Source: Liolophura sinensis (taxonomy: Eukaryota; Mollusca; Polyplacophora; Chitonida; Chitonidae). Taken from it: a stretch of DNA of 64,000 nucleotides. The DNA lies in NCBI RefSeq assembly GCF_032854445.1, contig NC_088305.1, positions 15,939,606 through 16,003,605 of the forward strand, in the 5' to 3' direction. The notes beneath the pieces are model-generated. The model was not told where the DNA came from, did not search any database, and saw nothing but the letters and a program-made list of their open reading frames with translations. This document shows, piece by piece, positions 32,898 through 46,384 of the stretch (its first letter is position 1; the number at the start of each line of letters is the position of its first letter). Position numbers and translations under genes: made by a program.

Positions 32898-33438
32898 ATG
32901 CCACGGCTTACAGAAAATGAGCGTCTCCGCGTCGTGGGTATGCTGGAGACTGGAATGGCCCAGAATGAAGCTGCCAGACATTTTGGTGTCCATCGAAACA
33001 CGATATCCTCTCTATGGCGACGTTTTCAACAGGATGGGAACACGAGAGATTTGCCCCGGTCCGGCCGTCCACGTGTGACGTCACCTAAGCAAGACAACCA
33101 TATTCGGCTGACCCATCTAAGGAATCGATTCCAGAGTTCCAGTTTGACTGCTCGGACCATTCCTGGCTTACGCCCAATCAGTTCCAGGACTGTACGGAAC
33201 CGACTGCGGGAGCGCAACATCCGGCCCAGACGTCCTGCCATACGTCCGATTTTGCTCCAACGTCACCGACAGGCACGTCTTGTCTGTTGCAGACAACATC
33301 TACGGTACAGGAGACAAGATTGGGATGATGTTCTGTTCACTGACGAGTCGAGATTTCATCTGGACGGCTCAGATGGCAGGGCAAGTGTGTACAGACGTCC
33401 TGGTGAACAGTATGCTGACGCGTGCGTTGTTCAACGTC
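32898..33438 (+). pseudogene. Tc1-like transposase, 5' half
   Basis: From the ATG at 32898 the frame reads MPRLTENERLRVVGMLETGM and an ARHFGVHRNTISSLWRRF helix-turn-helix (residues 1-45), a GRPRVT linker, a second DNA-binding region and DDVLFTDESRFHLD with the first catalytic Asp. It stops at VVQR, where the LINE tail (GAAT)n begins at 33439, so the second Asp and third Asp/Glu are lost. The 3' half is not found elsewhere in the window. Tc1 proteins are about 340 aa; about 180 remain. Confidence 0.9.
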
Positions 33439-33900
33439 GAATGAATGAATGATTATGGTTTAACGCCACATCGGCAATATTTCAGCCATATCGTGGCGGG
33501 AGCAAGGTCGAAACACGAGACTGATGAGGTTTCCGATATGGTGGTGAGAACATCAAAAATGGAAACAAATGTTTGGACATGTTTAAAACCAGATTAGAAT
33601 AACCAAAAGCAGTTAAAACTCGAAAACCCTCATATTTTAAAAATAATATATCAAGAAATGTATGTATAACTTTATTGATAAATATTTATGTACTAATAAA
33701 TTATATCTTATGATAACGGCCAATAGCCTTCAAATAATTGATGACAACATCGCCAGCGATGCTGTCAAATAAATCACATATAGAGTTGACCGTGTAGAAC
33801 CTTTGCCGAACATGGGCAAAGTCTACACAGTCAACCAAAATATGTTTGATGCCGTATTCAGCATCATATCCAACACACTCGGGAGCACTGCTCCTATCTC
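33439..33900 (-). mobile_element. LINE A', short 5'-truncated 3' end
   Basis: The reverse complement is the last ~460 bp of the A/B/C LINE: the ORF2 C-terminus, the 3' UTR, the terminal CGCCAC...GTGGCG hairpin and an (ATTC)n tail. It abuts the Tc1 fragment on one side and the tail of copy A on the other. Typical product of incomplete target-primed reverse transcription. Confidence 0.88.
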
Positions 33901-34209
33901 AGAATGAATGAATGAATGATTATGGTTTAACGCCACATCGGCAGTATTTCAGCCATATCGTGGCGAGAGCAAGGTCGAAACACGAGGCGGTTGAGGTTTC
34001 CGATATGGTGGTGAGAACATTAAAAATGGAAACAAATGTTTGGACATGTTTAAAACCAGATTAGAATAACCAAAAACAGTTAAAACTCGAAAAACCCGAA
34101 AAACCATATTTTAAAAATAATATATCAAGAAATGTATATATAACATTATAGATAAATATTTATATATTAATAAATTATATCTTGTGATAAATATTTATAT
34201 ATTAATAAA

Positions 34210-37200
34210 TTATATCTTATGATAAAGGCCAATGGCCTTCAAATAATTGATGACAACATCGCCAGCGATGTTGTCAAACAAATCATATATAGAGTCGACC
34301 GTGTAGAATCTCTGCCGAACGTGGGCAAAGTCTACACAGTCAACCAAGATATGTTTGATGCTATATTGGGCATCGCATCCAACGCACTCGGGAGCACTGC
34401 TCCCATCTAGTATGAAATTGTGCGTTAGACGAGAATGCCCAACACGACACCTTGTTAAAACTACTTGGTCTCTTCGAGACTTTTCGCAAGTATAATTGTT
34501 GTAGCCAATGACCGGATGAATAGCATGCAGTTTATTATGGACCTGCAAGTTCCATTCACCCTGCCAAAGGCAACGAATATATTTAAGAATATTGGACTTC
34601 ATGTCAGTATAAGGGATTTTTATCTTAGATATGGGTTTATTTAGGGCAGCTTTCGCCTCCCTGTCTGCGACTGTGTTTCCATGGATACGAATATGACTTG
34701 GTATCCAGCAGAATATAATATCTTTACCTCTTCTAATTAATTTCCTATGTATAGCTAAAATTTGAAGGATCAATGGATTTTTAAATTTATTATTCTGTAT
34801 TGCCAATAAGCAAGACAACGAGTCAGTGCATATCATTGCCCTCTGGGCACACCCAGAAGAAACATATGATAAGGCCAGGAGTATAGCTCTGGCCTCGGCA
34901 GAGAATATTGAAGAAGAGGATGGAAGACGAAAGGAAGAGATCCGCTGCTCCATGACAGCCGCAGTCGAAACCCTGTCCCCATCCTTCGACCCGTCAGTAT
35001 ATATAAATTTATAATCCATATAATTAGCTTTAATTTCAGCAAAACCTTGCTGAATTATAAGAGGATTTATATTCGATTTATTATATTTACGTAGATCAAA
35101 TATTAGTTTAGGTTGTGGGAGAAGCCATGGAGGAGACTCCGGAAAAGACACCGGAGCTATATCCTCCAGCTTGATGTTAGCTCCCACAATATGCTGCCGT
35201 ATGCGAAGACCGAACGAAGGGATCTTGTTAGGACGTTTAATATATTTGTCTGCATATAATGGATTGAAAACACAGTCGTAGGCAGGGTTTGTTGGATGTG
35301 CTTTAAGCTTTGTAGCATATTGAAGGCTAAGTTTTATACGTCGGTTATATAAAGAAGGCTCATTTGCCTCCACGTATAAACCTTCTACTGGTGAGGTTCT
35401 AAAAGCACCAAGGCTGAACCTCAAACCTTGGTGATGAACAGGATCCAACATTTTAATATACGACTTCCTAGCGGAACCGTAAATGACGGATCCATAGTCC
35501 AATATAGACCTCACCAGAGAACGATATAAATTAAGTAAAACTGATCGGTCAGCACCCCAATCGGTGCTGGACACGACCTTAATTATATCGAGAGCCTTTG
35601 TACATTTAGCTTTAAGCATTTTAATATGAGGTATAAAAGATAGCTTACTATCAAATATTATACCTAAAAATTTAGTTTCTCCAACAATTTTAACCTGTTC
35701 ACCACAAAAATTAAGCTCAGGGTCAAGATGAAGTTTCCGTTTATTACAAAAATGCATACCGACGGTTTTAGACATTGAAAATCTAAAACCGTTTTCAGTT
35801 GCCCATTTCTCGATCTTATTGAGACAAAGCTGCAACTGACGTTCGATATTATTGATATTCTTAGCTCGGTAGCATATGAGGAAATCATCCACGTATAAAG
35901 AACCCTCTGTGCCAGATGTTAATGTTTGTGCTAGGCTATTTATTTATATGCTAAACAGAGTTGGTGATAGAATGCTGCCCTGGGGTACACCCATTTCCTG
36001 CTCATAAGAGTCAGAAAGAGTGGAACCCACCCGTACCTTAAACTGACGATCAGATAAAAATTGGGATATAAATATAGGTAAGCAACCTTTTAGACCCATA
36101 TTCGCGAGATCTTTTAAAATACCATACTTCCATGTGGTGTCGTAGGCCTTTTCAAGGTCAAAAAATATGGACACCACATGTTCATTATTGATGATGCCAT
36201 TGCGAATAAAAGTTTCGAATCGAACAAGGTGATCCATGGTAGATCTACCTTGCCGAAAACCGCATTGAATATTAGCTTGTTGGTTTCAAGAAACCAAAAA
36301 AGTTTATCATTAATCATCCGTTCCATAGTCTTACGGACACAGCTGGTAAGAGTTATGGGACGGTAATTATTTTCAGTATGATCCTTACCCGGTTTGGGAA
36401 CCGGAATAATACACGCCTCCCTCCATGATGGTGGAAAATTACCAGTTATCTAAATATTATTAAGCAAGTCCAGGAGAGCCTCCAGTGGCTCAGGTGGTAA
36501 ATGATTCAGAAACTTATAATATACATTATCGGGACACAGGCAGTATCGTGGGCCTTTTTTAATGCAGTTTTAAGTTCATCGACATTAAACGGACGATTAT
36601 AATCTTCTAAATTCTTAGAAGAAAAGAGCAATTGAATTTTCTCCTTCTGGTTTTTAATACGTTGGAATTCTTTAGAATAATTCTGAGAAGAAGATTTCTT
36701 TGAGATTGTTTCAGCTAATTTATTAGCTATATCGGGTGGAGAAGTTAATATATTATGTCCATGTTTTAAATGCTGAACTTTTGCTTTATTATTTTTGCCC
36801 TTAAGTTTCTAAACCATGCTCCAGACCTTACGCATGGGTGTTTTTGACGTAATGCCCGAAACGAAGTTCCGCCAACAAGATCGTCTCTTGGACTTGAGTA
36901 ATCGACGAGCCTTAGCTTGAAAAATACTAATCTGGTTTAAGTTATTATCAGTAGGACAATGATTAAATCTACGTTCAGCCTTTTTACGGTCCTTAATGGC
37001 TTTGCGACAGTCATTGTCGTACCAGGGTTTACTTTTGGATTTGGGATTTGTCGAGGTCTTAGGTATAGTTCTATCGGCAGCTCGTAATACAAGCTCGTTA
37101 AATTTTAACACAGGATCATCTGCTGCTTTAAGAGTCTCTGGAGTGATATCAGCCTCACAGAACATCTCAAATGCGATCCAATCTGCTTTATCGAATTTCC

Positions 37201-37889
37201 ACCTAGCTACATGTTTTAAAGAATTAGAAGTGATATGTTCTAGGATTATAGGAAAATGGTCACTACCACAAAGATCGTCATGCACCTTCCAAGAAAAATC
37301 TGGAAGAAGTGATGGATCTGAGATAGTGAGATCGATAGCAGAATAAGCGCCATTACCTGGATGTAAATAAGTATTAGAACCATCATTGAAATAACAGTTC
37401 CTCCTTCGATAAAAAATCTTCCATTATCTTGCCCTTATTATTTATGTTATTACTGGCCCATAGGGGGTTATGAGAATTAAAATCTCCCATAAGTATAAAA
37501 GGTTTAGATAATTGTTCTTTTAGATTGTGTAACTGCAAAGCTGACAAAGAAATGTTCGGATGAATATACACCAAACATAATGTGATTGTTTTGGACAATG
37601 AAACACGAACAGCCACAGCCTGCAGTTCTGTATCCAGAGCAACAGGGCTGTGAATAACATTGTTATTGACGAAGATAGAAGAGCCGTTTGCAGCTCGATC
37701 TTCATTTGAATAAGTGCTGTATAAGGAATAATTTTTAAGGGCAACTGTATCTTTGTCAGATGTCTTCATGTGAGTTTCCTGAAGACACAGGGCAATAGGA
37801 TTAACTGATTGAACTAGCTGTGTTATTTCAATAAAATTTACCTTACGACCTCGACAATTCCATTGTATAATTTTGTCTAAATAAGACAT
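34210..37889 (-). pseudogene. LINE A ORF2: endonuclease-RT-RNase H, broken
   Basis: From the ATG at 37889: IIQWNCRGRKVNF and LCLQETHMKT (endonuclease, catalytic Glu), LMGDFNSHNPLW, and CGSDHFP with the catalytic His kept. A frameshift near 37385, TAG near 36809, a frameshift near 36540 and TAA near 35944 (AAA to TAA compared with copy C) break it. The RT motifs GVPQGSILSP and YVDD are intact. RNase H residues lie in YTDGS, SAEARA, CTDS and ADREAK, and a CxxC..H..C knuckle (ECVGC...HILVDC) follows. The longest open piece is 560 codons (35892-34210). Confidence 0.88.
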
Positions 37890-39535
37890 TATGGAGGGAG
37901 ACGTATAGGAGATTTCTCGTTATGTTTGGACCGAGGACGACCCTTCCTTGGAGATCGGCTGTTAGATCTCCCTGGTGCGGGTGATGTATCCATCACATCC
38001 GCATCCGATGTTGTAGGACCAACGTCCTCCAACGATCCAAATCTATTAAAAGTTTGGACAGGGTCCCTAGTGGCCTTAGAGGGACGCTCTGTGGGAACGC
38101 TAGGTTTACTATTATCACTATTATATTGATTTTGAGATTTGGTTTTGGCAGATTTGTTTTTGAATTGGTTAATTTCAGGTTTATCAGTTTGTTGTTTATT
38201 ATTGACTGGTTTTATTTGCTGTTCTGCAGTGGTCTGTGTTGAGCAGGAAATATGCGCAGGTTGAGCAGCAGGTTGTAAAGATGTGAAGCTAGGTTTGTCG
38301 TTTCCAATGGGCCATGTTAATGAAGTCTGAGTTCAAACAGGTGCCAGGGCCTCCGTCGCTCAGTCGGTTAGCGCGCTAGCGCAGCGTAATGACCCAGAAG
38401 CCTCTCACCAATGCGGTCGCTGTGAGTTCAAGTCCAGCTCATGCTGGCTTACTCTCCGGCCGTAAGTGGGAAGGTCTACCAGCAACCTGCGGATGGTCGT
38501 GGGTTTCCCCTGGGCTGTGCCCGGTTTCCACCCACCATAATGCTGGCCGCCGTCGTATAAGTGAAATATTCTTGAATACGGCGTAAAACACCAATCAAAA
38601 CAAAATCAAATCAAAATCAAACAGATGTTGTAGTTCGCTTGGCCACATTGGCAAACGAAGATTGCAGTGAAGTGTTAGAGAGGGAGGCCAATTTGCGGGC
38701 CTCCTGATAAGAGATATTATTTTTAGTTTTTAGATTTATTATTTGCTTTTCTTTAATAAAAAACGGACAGTCCTTGGAGGAGGCCATGTGATCTCCACTG
38801 CAATTACAACACTTAACTGTGCTGCTGCAGTCGAAACCATCATGACCCTCATTGCCGCATCTAAAACAAACCATTTTAATTTTACATTGGCCCTTGCCGT
38901 GACCACATTTTTGGCAAGTAAAGCAGCGTGTAGGGTTGGGAATGTATAAATCTACACTAACCCTATACGGGCCAATGTAGATATACGACGGAAGCGAGGT
39001 TGTGTTAAAGGTCAAAAGATATGTATTAAGTTTAATGATGTTGCCAGATTTCTTCATAGTGAAGCGTTTAACTCTGGCAACACCCTGTGAATTTAGTTCT
39101 GTGCATATTTCCTCTTCAGACAAGTCAACAATATCACCATCCCCGTCACGAATTATTCCCTGACAACTGTTCAGGGAATTGTGCGGGGATGCGAAAAAGA
39201 ATGCATCAGCAATTTTTATTTAATGATAATAAATTTTTTGATGGTTGCTTCCGGAAACATTCAATAAGAATGTCTCCGGATCTTAACTTTTTAACGGATT
39301 TTAATGTTCCAGCTGTGCCCTGGAGAGCCCTTTTCAATACAAAAGGGTGAATTTTTGAGGCCGGCTTTTGTTCACTCTTAGTCGAGAGAACAATAAAAGC
39401 TGGTCAGCTGTCCTGTCCATTATCAAGAGTCTCTGTAAAAACTTCTAACTTCCTTTTTTTGTCAGCACTTGATGAAGTCGGCTGAGAGGAAGATCTATTA
39501 GGTACAACTGAAGTTGAAATTTGAAATGAGGCCAT
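37889..39535 (-). pseudogene. LINE A ORF1: three-zinc-knuckle nucleic-acid-binding protein, broken
   Basis: Begins MASFQIST at 39535 and ends PIRLPP at the TAATG overlap with ORF2. It contains three CCHC-type knuckles (CFTCQKCGHGKGQC, CFRCGNEGHDGFDC, CCNCSGDHMASSKDC) within 38617-39123. A TGA replaces the Trp of the NWPAF motif, and a SINE splits the frame at 38344-38616. ORF1 proteins of this type bind the element RNA. Confidence 0.85.
38344..38616 (+). mobile_element. tRNA-derived SINE inserted in LINE A ORF1
   Basis: Full-length copy with A box, B box GAGTTCAAGTCC, core, intact 3' hairpin and a CACCAATC tail. It is flanked by TCAAACAGGTG (38333-38343) and TCAAACAGATG (38617-38627), a target-site duplication with one mismatch. 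It is antisense to the LINE and younger than it. Confidence 0.93.
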
Positions 39536-40069
39536 TGTTTATTTTATTAATTTCGCCTTACGTGTCCCCCACCCGCCACCGAGTGCCAACAAGGGCGAAT
39601 TTACCCCTGGGGATGACCAGCAGAGAATAGACACAGAGAATCCACGCAAGGTATACTCTAACAGATTGAGTTATACCAAAAGATTAAACCCAATCTACTC
39701 GACTGATCCATTAGCCACCGCCTTTTGCATTGACCCCCAAAGGAAGCGCTTCTGAAGAATAGCCAACTTGACATCTCGGTAAGACAAAGAATAACAAACG
39801 GGATCAAGTGTAGGGCTTGACTTGACCAGCCGATTGATCGGACCGGGCCCATCCGACCTCCCGTCTCACTCCAAGTAAGGGCCAAAGTGGCGTGTTGGGC
39901 GTGAGGATCTCGCAAGACCAACCCACCCTCAGCCACCAGGATCCCGTCCTCGTAGATTACGGGTCGCATCCCACGGCAAACAGGTCGCTCCCCCGGTTGC
40001 CTCTCACACAACCAAGAAGATGTGAGCCTATTATATTCACCGCGCTCACACAGGAGAGCTCACGGGGGT

Positions 40070-41382
40070 ATTTTCGTTATAGAAATTGTGTGGTATGGTA
40101 CTACATGTAGGTAAAGCCATTGGGTTTGTCTTCGACTTAGAAGTAAGACAATTGCTGGGTGAGTTAAATGACCATGACCAAAAGATTTGACATCTTTTTG
40201 GCTACTAATGTGCACATCAGTTTTAACCGACTGTTTAATATAGAACTGACCAGTCGCGATGGTACACACTACATTGTAGCTGATGTGAGTCAGCAAAGTA
40301 ATCAGCCAAAAAAATTGGAAAGTGGAAAAATTGTTCAAATGGACTTGCAAAGAAACTAATCCGACGTATTTTGTGACGAGAAATCGAATGGTGCAAACCG
40401 CATTGCTGTCCGAACAAGACTTTTAACTGTAGAGGCCTGTAAAGCATGGTTGACGTCATAACTGTGTGCCTAGCAGCGGATTTTCTTCTAAGAAACCATA
40501 GAAATTTGCAATTTTTTAACACTGGTCGATTGCTTACGTTATTCCACATCTACTGGCACCGTAATTGTGTGAGTCAATATTAAAGTTTAGTTTTTAAAAG
40601 AGATTGTATTAAGTACCTTATATTTTCCCCATAGAAATGACGTGCTATGGTAGTACATGTAGGTAAAGCAATTGGGATTGTCTTCGACTTAGAAGACAAT
40701 TGCTAAATGAGTTAAATGACCATAACCAAAACATTGGACGTCTTCTGGGCTACTAATGTGCACATCAGTTTTAGCCGACTGTTTAATATAGAACTGACCA
40801 GTCGCGATGCTACACACTACATTGTAGCTGATGTGAGTCAGCAAAGTAATCAGGCAAAAATTGGAAAGTGGAAAAATTGTTTAAATGCACTTGCAAAGAA
40901 ACTAATCCGACGTATTTTGTGACGAGAATTCGAATGGTGCAAACCGCATTGCTCTCCCACGAATACTTTTTGCGGTAGAGACCCATAAAGCCTGATGACG
41001 TCATAATTGTGTGCCTAGTAATGGATTTTTCTCTTTAGAAACCAGAGAAATTTGCACTTTTTTTAAAACAAGTCCATTGCTCACAATATTATACATCTGT
41101 TGACACCGTAATTGTGTGAGTCAGTATTAAAGTTTAGTTTTCAAAAGAGACTATAACAAGTACCTTATATTTTTCATATACAAATGATGTGCTATGGTAG
41201 TACATGTAGGTAAAGCCATTGGAATTGTCTTAGACTTAGAAGTAAGACAATTGCTGGGTGAGTTAAATGACCATGACTAAAACATTGGACGTCTTCTGGA
41301 CTACTAATGTGTGCACATCAGTTTTAGCGCGACTGTTTAATATAGAACTGACCAGTCGCGATTGTACACACTACATTGTGGA
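40070..41382 (+). repeat. ~550-bp satellite, block 4 (+)
   Basis: Two to three units (CAGTCGCGATGGTACACAC-type markers near 40251, 40800 and 41354; spacing about 550 bp) between LINE A and LINE D. Cut off abruptly at 41382 inside CACTACATTGTGG. Confidence 0.85.
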
Positions 41383-42241
41383 GACAAGGAGAGTCTGGAG
41401 AGAGGTCGGACGTGTTGTTTGGTTGCTCAGTCTGTCTCAGTTAAATTTCAGCTGAAATTTAGCGAATTTATCGTTGCTTTTGCAATCAACAGTTGCGCTG
41501 AGTTGCGAGGATTGGTCTCGTATACTTTTTGTTGAAGAATTTCTTATTTTTGACCAGTTTATAGACATTTTTGTCTTAGATTCATGTTGCTGTTTGGCTG
41601 GCCTGCGTGGCTTGGCTCAGACACCAGTTGTCGTGTGTCCTGTGTTACAGCGACTATACAGGTTAAGGCATAGGACAGTGAACGAGGTCAGCCTGCCCGG
41701 TCGAGGTTTATTCAATCCCGGGCTAGCGGAGCAGAAAAAGAAAAGGGTTTAAGCTGCTTGTTGTAGGTTCGTGCATCCTTGCACGTTTAGTTGTTCTCTT
41801 GGCTAGTGGGTGAGGGGGTTGTAAATAGAGTTAGTCACTGGCTGGCCGTGGAACTAGCCTTTGTGCTCTCAGCTTTTGTTTAGTGGTCAACCAGTCTGAA
41901 GGTGGTGCGACATTACGTTCTGTCGCTCTTAGAGGCAGGACGTATTCACTAGCCTCACTGTAAATAGCCTGTAAACACTTTAGTGCATTTCCACTTTGTA
42001 ATATCGTATCTATTTTGCACTTAGCATCCACACTGTTCCAAACGCATAGTTGTGGTCCTCTCTTTAGGGTAGTAGTTCACGACCTGGCCCACAATGTTGT
42101 GGGCAGGGCGAGTAAATAGAGCCTTAAGCTTGTAATACAGGGAGGTGTACAACCGGTTGAAGTATACAATCGGCTAATGGAGTTAGTGGGGAGTGGGCCT
42201 AATGTCTTAAAGGGACTAATCAGTGTCTCTGGAATGTTACA

Positions 42242-43432
42242 GTGGCTACGCAAACTGTGATGGAACAGCTGTTGACTAGCGGCTTCACATTCAAAGGGGT
42301 AGATTGTCCAATATATGATGTGGAGGAGCAAAGGCTCCTGGTTAGGTCTCGATGTCCGATCGAGGTGCCCGATGACACTATTCGAGGTTTGATGTCCCGG
42401 TATGGCACGGTCCATCACGTCAGCCGGGAACATTACCTTTTTGATAGGTGACTTGAGAATGGTATGCGCCGTATTTACATGAGTGGTGTGACCGAGATCA
42501 TTCCACAATCAATTTCGGTAGGGAATTTTAGAATTTCTTTGTGGTACACAGGTCAGGTCCGTGCCTGTCACATCTGTGATAGCACAGAACATTTCAAGGC
42601 AGACTGTCCTTTAAAGGATAAATGCCTCAAGTGTAAACAGGCAGGCCACTTTCAAAAGAACTGCCCGCTTAGCGATGACAATGGTGATAATGACGATAAC
42701 GATTGCAATGGTAATGATGATAAAGATAGTAATGTTTATGAAGTTGAAGGTGACAATAAAGATGAGAATGAAGGCCGAGAAGATGATGATGGTAATTATA
42801 GTTAGGGACATGGGGATGATATGGAAATTGGGGTTTCTGGCGAGTCTGTTCCTTCCAGTCAACAAAATAAGGGGACTTTGGACAACTCTGCTGCTGACAA
42901 CGAGGAAGCTGGAGAGTGGCAAGTTGTCACTAACTTCATGTCCTCCAGCAAAAAGAGTCGAAATAAGCACATTGATGCTACAAATAAGGTCAGGAAGTTA
43001 AGCGAATCGCTAGTAGTAGGTGGGCCCCAGAGCCTTTGCGAGGCATCTCAGACGTCAAATAGCCCGGAGTGGGTTGTCAGTACGAGTCAAATCTCAAATA
43101 CCTCCTCACCCCATAGATCGACGGAAATTTCGAATACTACGCCATCCTGCATTAAGGAGACGCAATCCAGTGGCGTGACGCCCTCCAAAGGTGAACTTGG
43201 TAAGAGCCCGTCCTTATGGGGTAGCACGTTCAGCCCTGACCCGTGTACAATGTCACAGTTAGACACTAGAGATATAGCAGATTCCCTTGATCCTCAGGGA
43301 AGCTCTCAGCAATCTGATATGTCTAGGGCTGGTGGAGAATCCAATATGGAGGAATCTCTTTCGGAAATGGATGCACCCGAAGACTTGCCTGCCTATACCA
43401 ATGGCAAGGGTGAGGTCTTGATACCTGTCTGA
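42242..43432 (+). pseudogene. LINE D ORF1: two-zinc-knuckle protein, broken
   Basis: Frames at 42260-42451, 42464-42805 and 42821-43432 follow on from each other. The middle one has two CX2CX4HX4C knuckles (CHICDSTEHFKADC and CLKCKQAGHFQKNC), then an Asp/Asn-rich acidic tail. The last frame is Ser-rich and unstructured. Two stops or frameshifts separate the pieces. Confidence 0.75.
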
Positions 43433-43563
43433 ACATCCCTGGGGTCGTATTATCGCACATTGCGACGTGACTCTAAACGTTGTCACAGGAGGATTTTGCT
43501 GAGCGTAGGGCAGCGATGTATAAAAAGTCCAGAAAAAAGAAAAAGAATAAATAAATATTAATA

Positions 43564-46317
43564 ATGGCTACTACAAAGATCTTACAGTGGAACTGTAGAG
43601 GATTGAGGTGTAACCTCGCAGAGCTCCAGATGTTAGCTCAAGACCTCAATTCTATAGTTTTTAGCTTGCAGGAAACTCTGATGACTGATCCTAGTTATCA
43701 ATGTCGAGGTTATGTATCTCATCACGCTGTTGCCACGTCCATGAATGGAAAGACATCAGGGGGTTCTTCTCTTTTGATTAGGCAGGGTGTAATACACAAT
43801 AGACTGGCACTGAACACCGATTTGGTGGCGGTGCGTATCACACTGGGTATAGTATTAACAATCTGTTCTATTTATATACCACATTCTTCTACTCTTCACC
43901 AACAAGAGCTGAAAAATTTATATGATCAATTACCTAAACCGTGTCTTCTTTTGGGTGACTTTAATGCCCATAGTGTTCTCTGGGGTGACTCTAAACGTAA
44001 CCAGAAGGACTCAGTATTGGAGGATTTTATATCTAATAACTCTCTATGCGTCTTAAATGATGGCACACATACTTACCTTCATCCTGCAAAGGGCACTTAT
44101 TCGGTCCTTGATTTAGCTCTGGCTGATGCAGGGCTAAGATCGGAATTCAGATGGAGGGTCCATGATGATCTGTGCGGAAGCGACCACTTCCCCACCATAC
44201 TTACCCTTGAGGAGCCGGTATCTTCCTCCTCCTTCCACGCTTTAATTATGATAAAGCATACTGGCCCCGCTTTGCTGTTCTGTGTGGTGACACTTACTAG
44301 CGACATTTTCTTGATGCAGTTGATCCTATCCAGTTATTCTCGGATCAGCTAATCGATGTAGCCTCCAAATGTATCCCGAAATCTTGTGCGGTTCCCCGTA
44401 TTAAGAAACCGTGGTTCACGGAGGACTGTAAACGAGCTAGGCGTTTCAGGAAACGTGCTGAGCGCGTGTACCGATGTAGACCATCTCCCGGTAATTTAGA
44501 CAATGTTAGGCGTACTCGAGCTAAAGCCCGTAGGACTATCAAACAGTCCAAACGTGACTCTTGGAAACGTTATGTTTCTAAGATTAATCATCGTACCCCT
44601 ATGTCAAAAGTCTGAATATGATCCAACGCATCAAAGGCAAGGGATCCAATGTCACTGTCAATCATCTTAAAGACGGGAATAATTCTTTGACAGAAAAACT
44701 TGACATAGCCAATAGGTTGGGCGCTTCTTTTGCGCACCATTCGTCTTCAGATAATTACTTGCTTCAGTTCCAGCGTAACAAGGAACAGACCGAGGCCAAG
44801 TCCTCTTGATTTTACATCCTCAAATGAAGAATCCTACAATGCTACATTTTCTCTACATGAACTATCCGCATCCCTGAGCAAGGCCCATGACTCAACCCCA
44901 GGGCCAGATGATATCCACTATCAGCTTTTACGACACCTTCCAGAATCTTCCTTGAGGGTGCTTCTTGGAATTTTTAATACCATTTGGATTTCCGGGAATT
45001 TCCTGCCTCATGGCAAAACGCTATTATTGTCCCATCCCAAAGCCCGGAAAGGATTCTACTGATCCAAATAACTATCGTCCTATTTCCTTAACCAGTTGTG
45101 TATGCAAGACTATGGAGAGGATGATTAACGATCGCTTAGTCTGGTTTTTGGAGACTAATAAGTTGATAAGCGACATTCAATGTGGATTTCGAAAGAATCG
45201 CAGTACTGTTGATCACCTTGTTCGTCTAGAATGCTTTATTAAGAACGGTATCGTTAATCGTGACCATGTCGTATCTTTTTTTTTTGATCTGGAAAAGGCA
45301 TATCACACTACTTGGAAATATGGCATTATGAAAGATATGCATGGATTTGGACTTAGAGGTTGGCTTCCTGACTTTATTCGTAAATTCTTAGACCATCGTC
45401 TCTTCTAAGTTCGGGTTGGGGCTACCCTATCTGACTACTTTGAACAAGATCAGGGGGTTCCTCAAGGCAGCATTTTATCAGTTACTCTCTTTAGCATTAA
45501 GATTAATAGCCTTGCCAGAGTTTTATCTCCTAGTATGAATGCGTCCCTTTTGTGGACGATCTTAGTATCTCTTGTCGAGGCAAAGGTATGCACACTATTG
45601 AGAGACAGCTGCAGATTTGTCCATGCCTGGGCACTGGAGAACGGATTTAAGTTCTCCAAGTCGAAGACTAACTGTACATTTTTGTCGGAAGTACTTCCCC
45701 CACGAACACCCAAGGTATTTTTAGATGGGTCCCCCATCAAGGTTGTGCCGGAGGCAAAATTCCTCGGGGTGATCTTCGATAAGTACCTTACATTTAAATC
45801 TCACATTAATTATCTTAGAGCCAGATGCCTAAAGGCGCTTGATATTTTGAAGGTTGTCTCTAGTGCTCGATGGGGAGGGGATCATGAAACCCTACTTCAG
45901 CTCTATCGAGCACTGATTCGTTCCAAGCTAGACTATGCCTGCAGTGTTTATGGAGGTGCGTCACGCTCCCAGTTGAAGAAACTCAATACTGTACATCACC
46001 AGGCCCTACGGTTGTGCTTAGGTGCTTTCCGTACCTCTCCAGTGGAGAGTCTGTATGTTGAGACAAACGAGCCTCCCCTGGAGCTTCGAAGAACTAAACT
46101 ATCCTTACAGTATATCACCAAGCTTAGAGCCAATCCATCCAACCCAGCCTTTGATTATGTCTTCCATCCGGAATTTGAAGACTTATATGCTCAGAAGCCA
46201 TCCATTGTTCCCCCACTCGGTGTCCGCATCCAGGAACATGTGCAAGCAGCTGGACTTGGGCTGGATACTATCACCCCCATACGCATCCAGGAAGATCCAC
46301 CGTGGTTATGTCCTTAG
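43564..46317 (+). pseudogene. LINE D ORF2: endonuclease and RT, broken
   Basis: MATTKILQWNCRGLRCNLAE begins the endonuclease, with SLQETLM, LLGDFNAHSVLWGD and CGSDHFP all intact. Frameshifts follow near 44265, 44620, 44810 and 45060. RT pieces include NNYRPISLTSCVCKTMERMI and FFFDLEKAYHTTWKYG. The VDD active-site motif near 45552 is out of frame by one lost base. RNase H is missing. Confidence 0.8.
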
Positions 46318-46384
46318 CCTCCGGTTGATACCTCGCTCTCCTCCCTGAAGAAATCTTCCACCAACCCTTTAGTATACCCCCCTC

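Larger units (their letters stand above)
33902..40061 (-). mobile_element. LINE copy A (I-superclade), nearly full length
   Basis: An antisense element with (ATTC)n tail at 33902, ORF2 34210-37889, ORF1 37889-39535 and part of the 5' UTR. Homology with copies B and C starts at GAGCTCTCCTGTGTGAG, so about 100 bp of the 5' end, including both 5' hairpins, is missing. ORF2 combines an APE-type endonuclease, RT and RNase H, which places it in the I superclade (I/Nimb-like). A SINE is inserted in ORF1. Confidence 0.88.
41383..46380 (+). mobile_element. LINE D, divergent I-superclade element, 3'-truncated
   Basis: A second LINE family: about 850 bp of 5' UTR, ORF1 from about 42242, then ORF2 43564-46317. 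It stops at about 46380, in the region linking RT to RNase H, where copy B begins, so RNase H and the 3' end are missing. The ORF1-ORF2 gap is about 130 bp, unlike the overlap in copies A, B and C. Confidence 0.8.
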
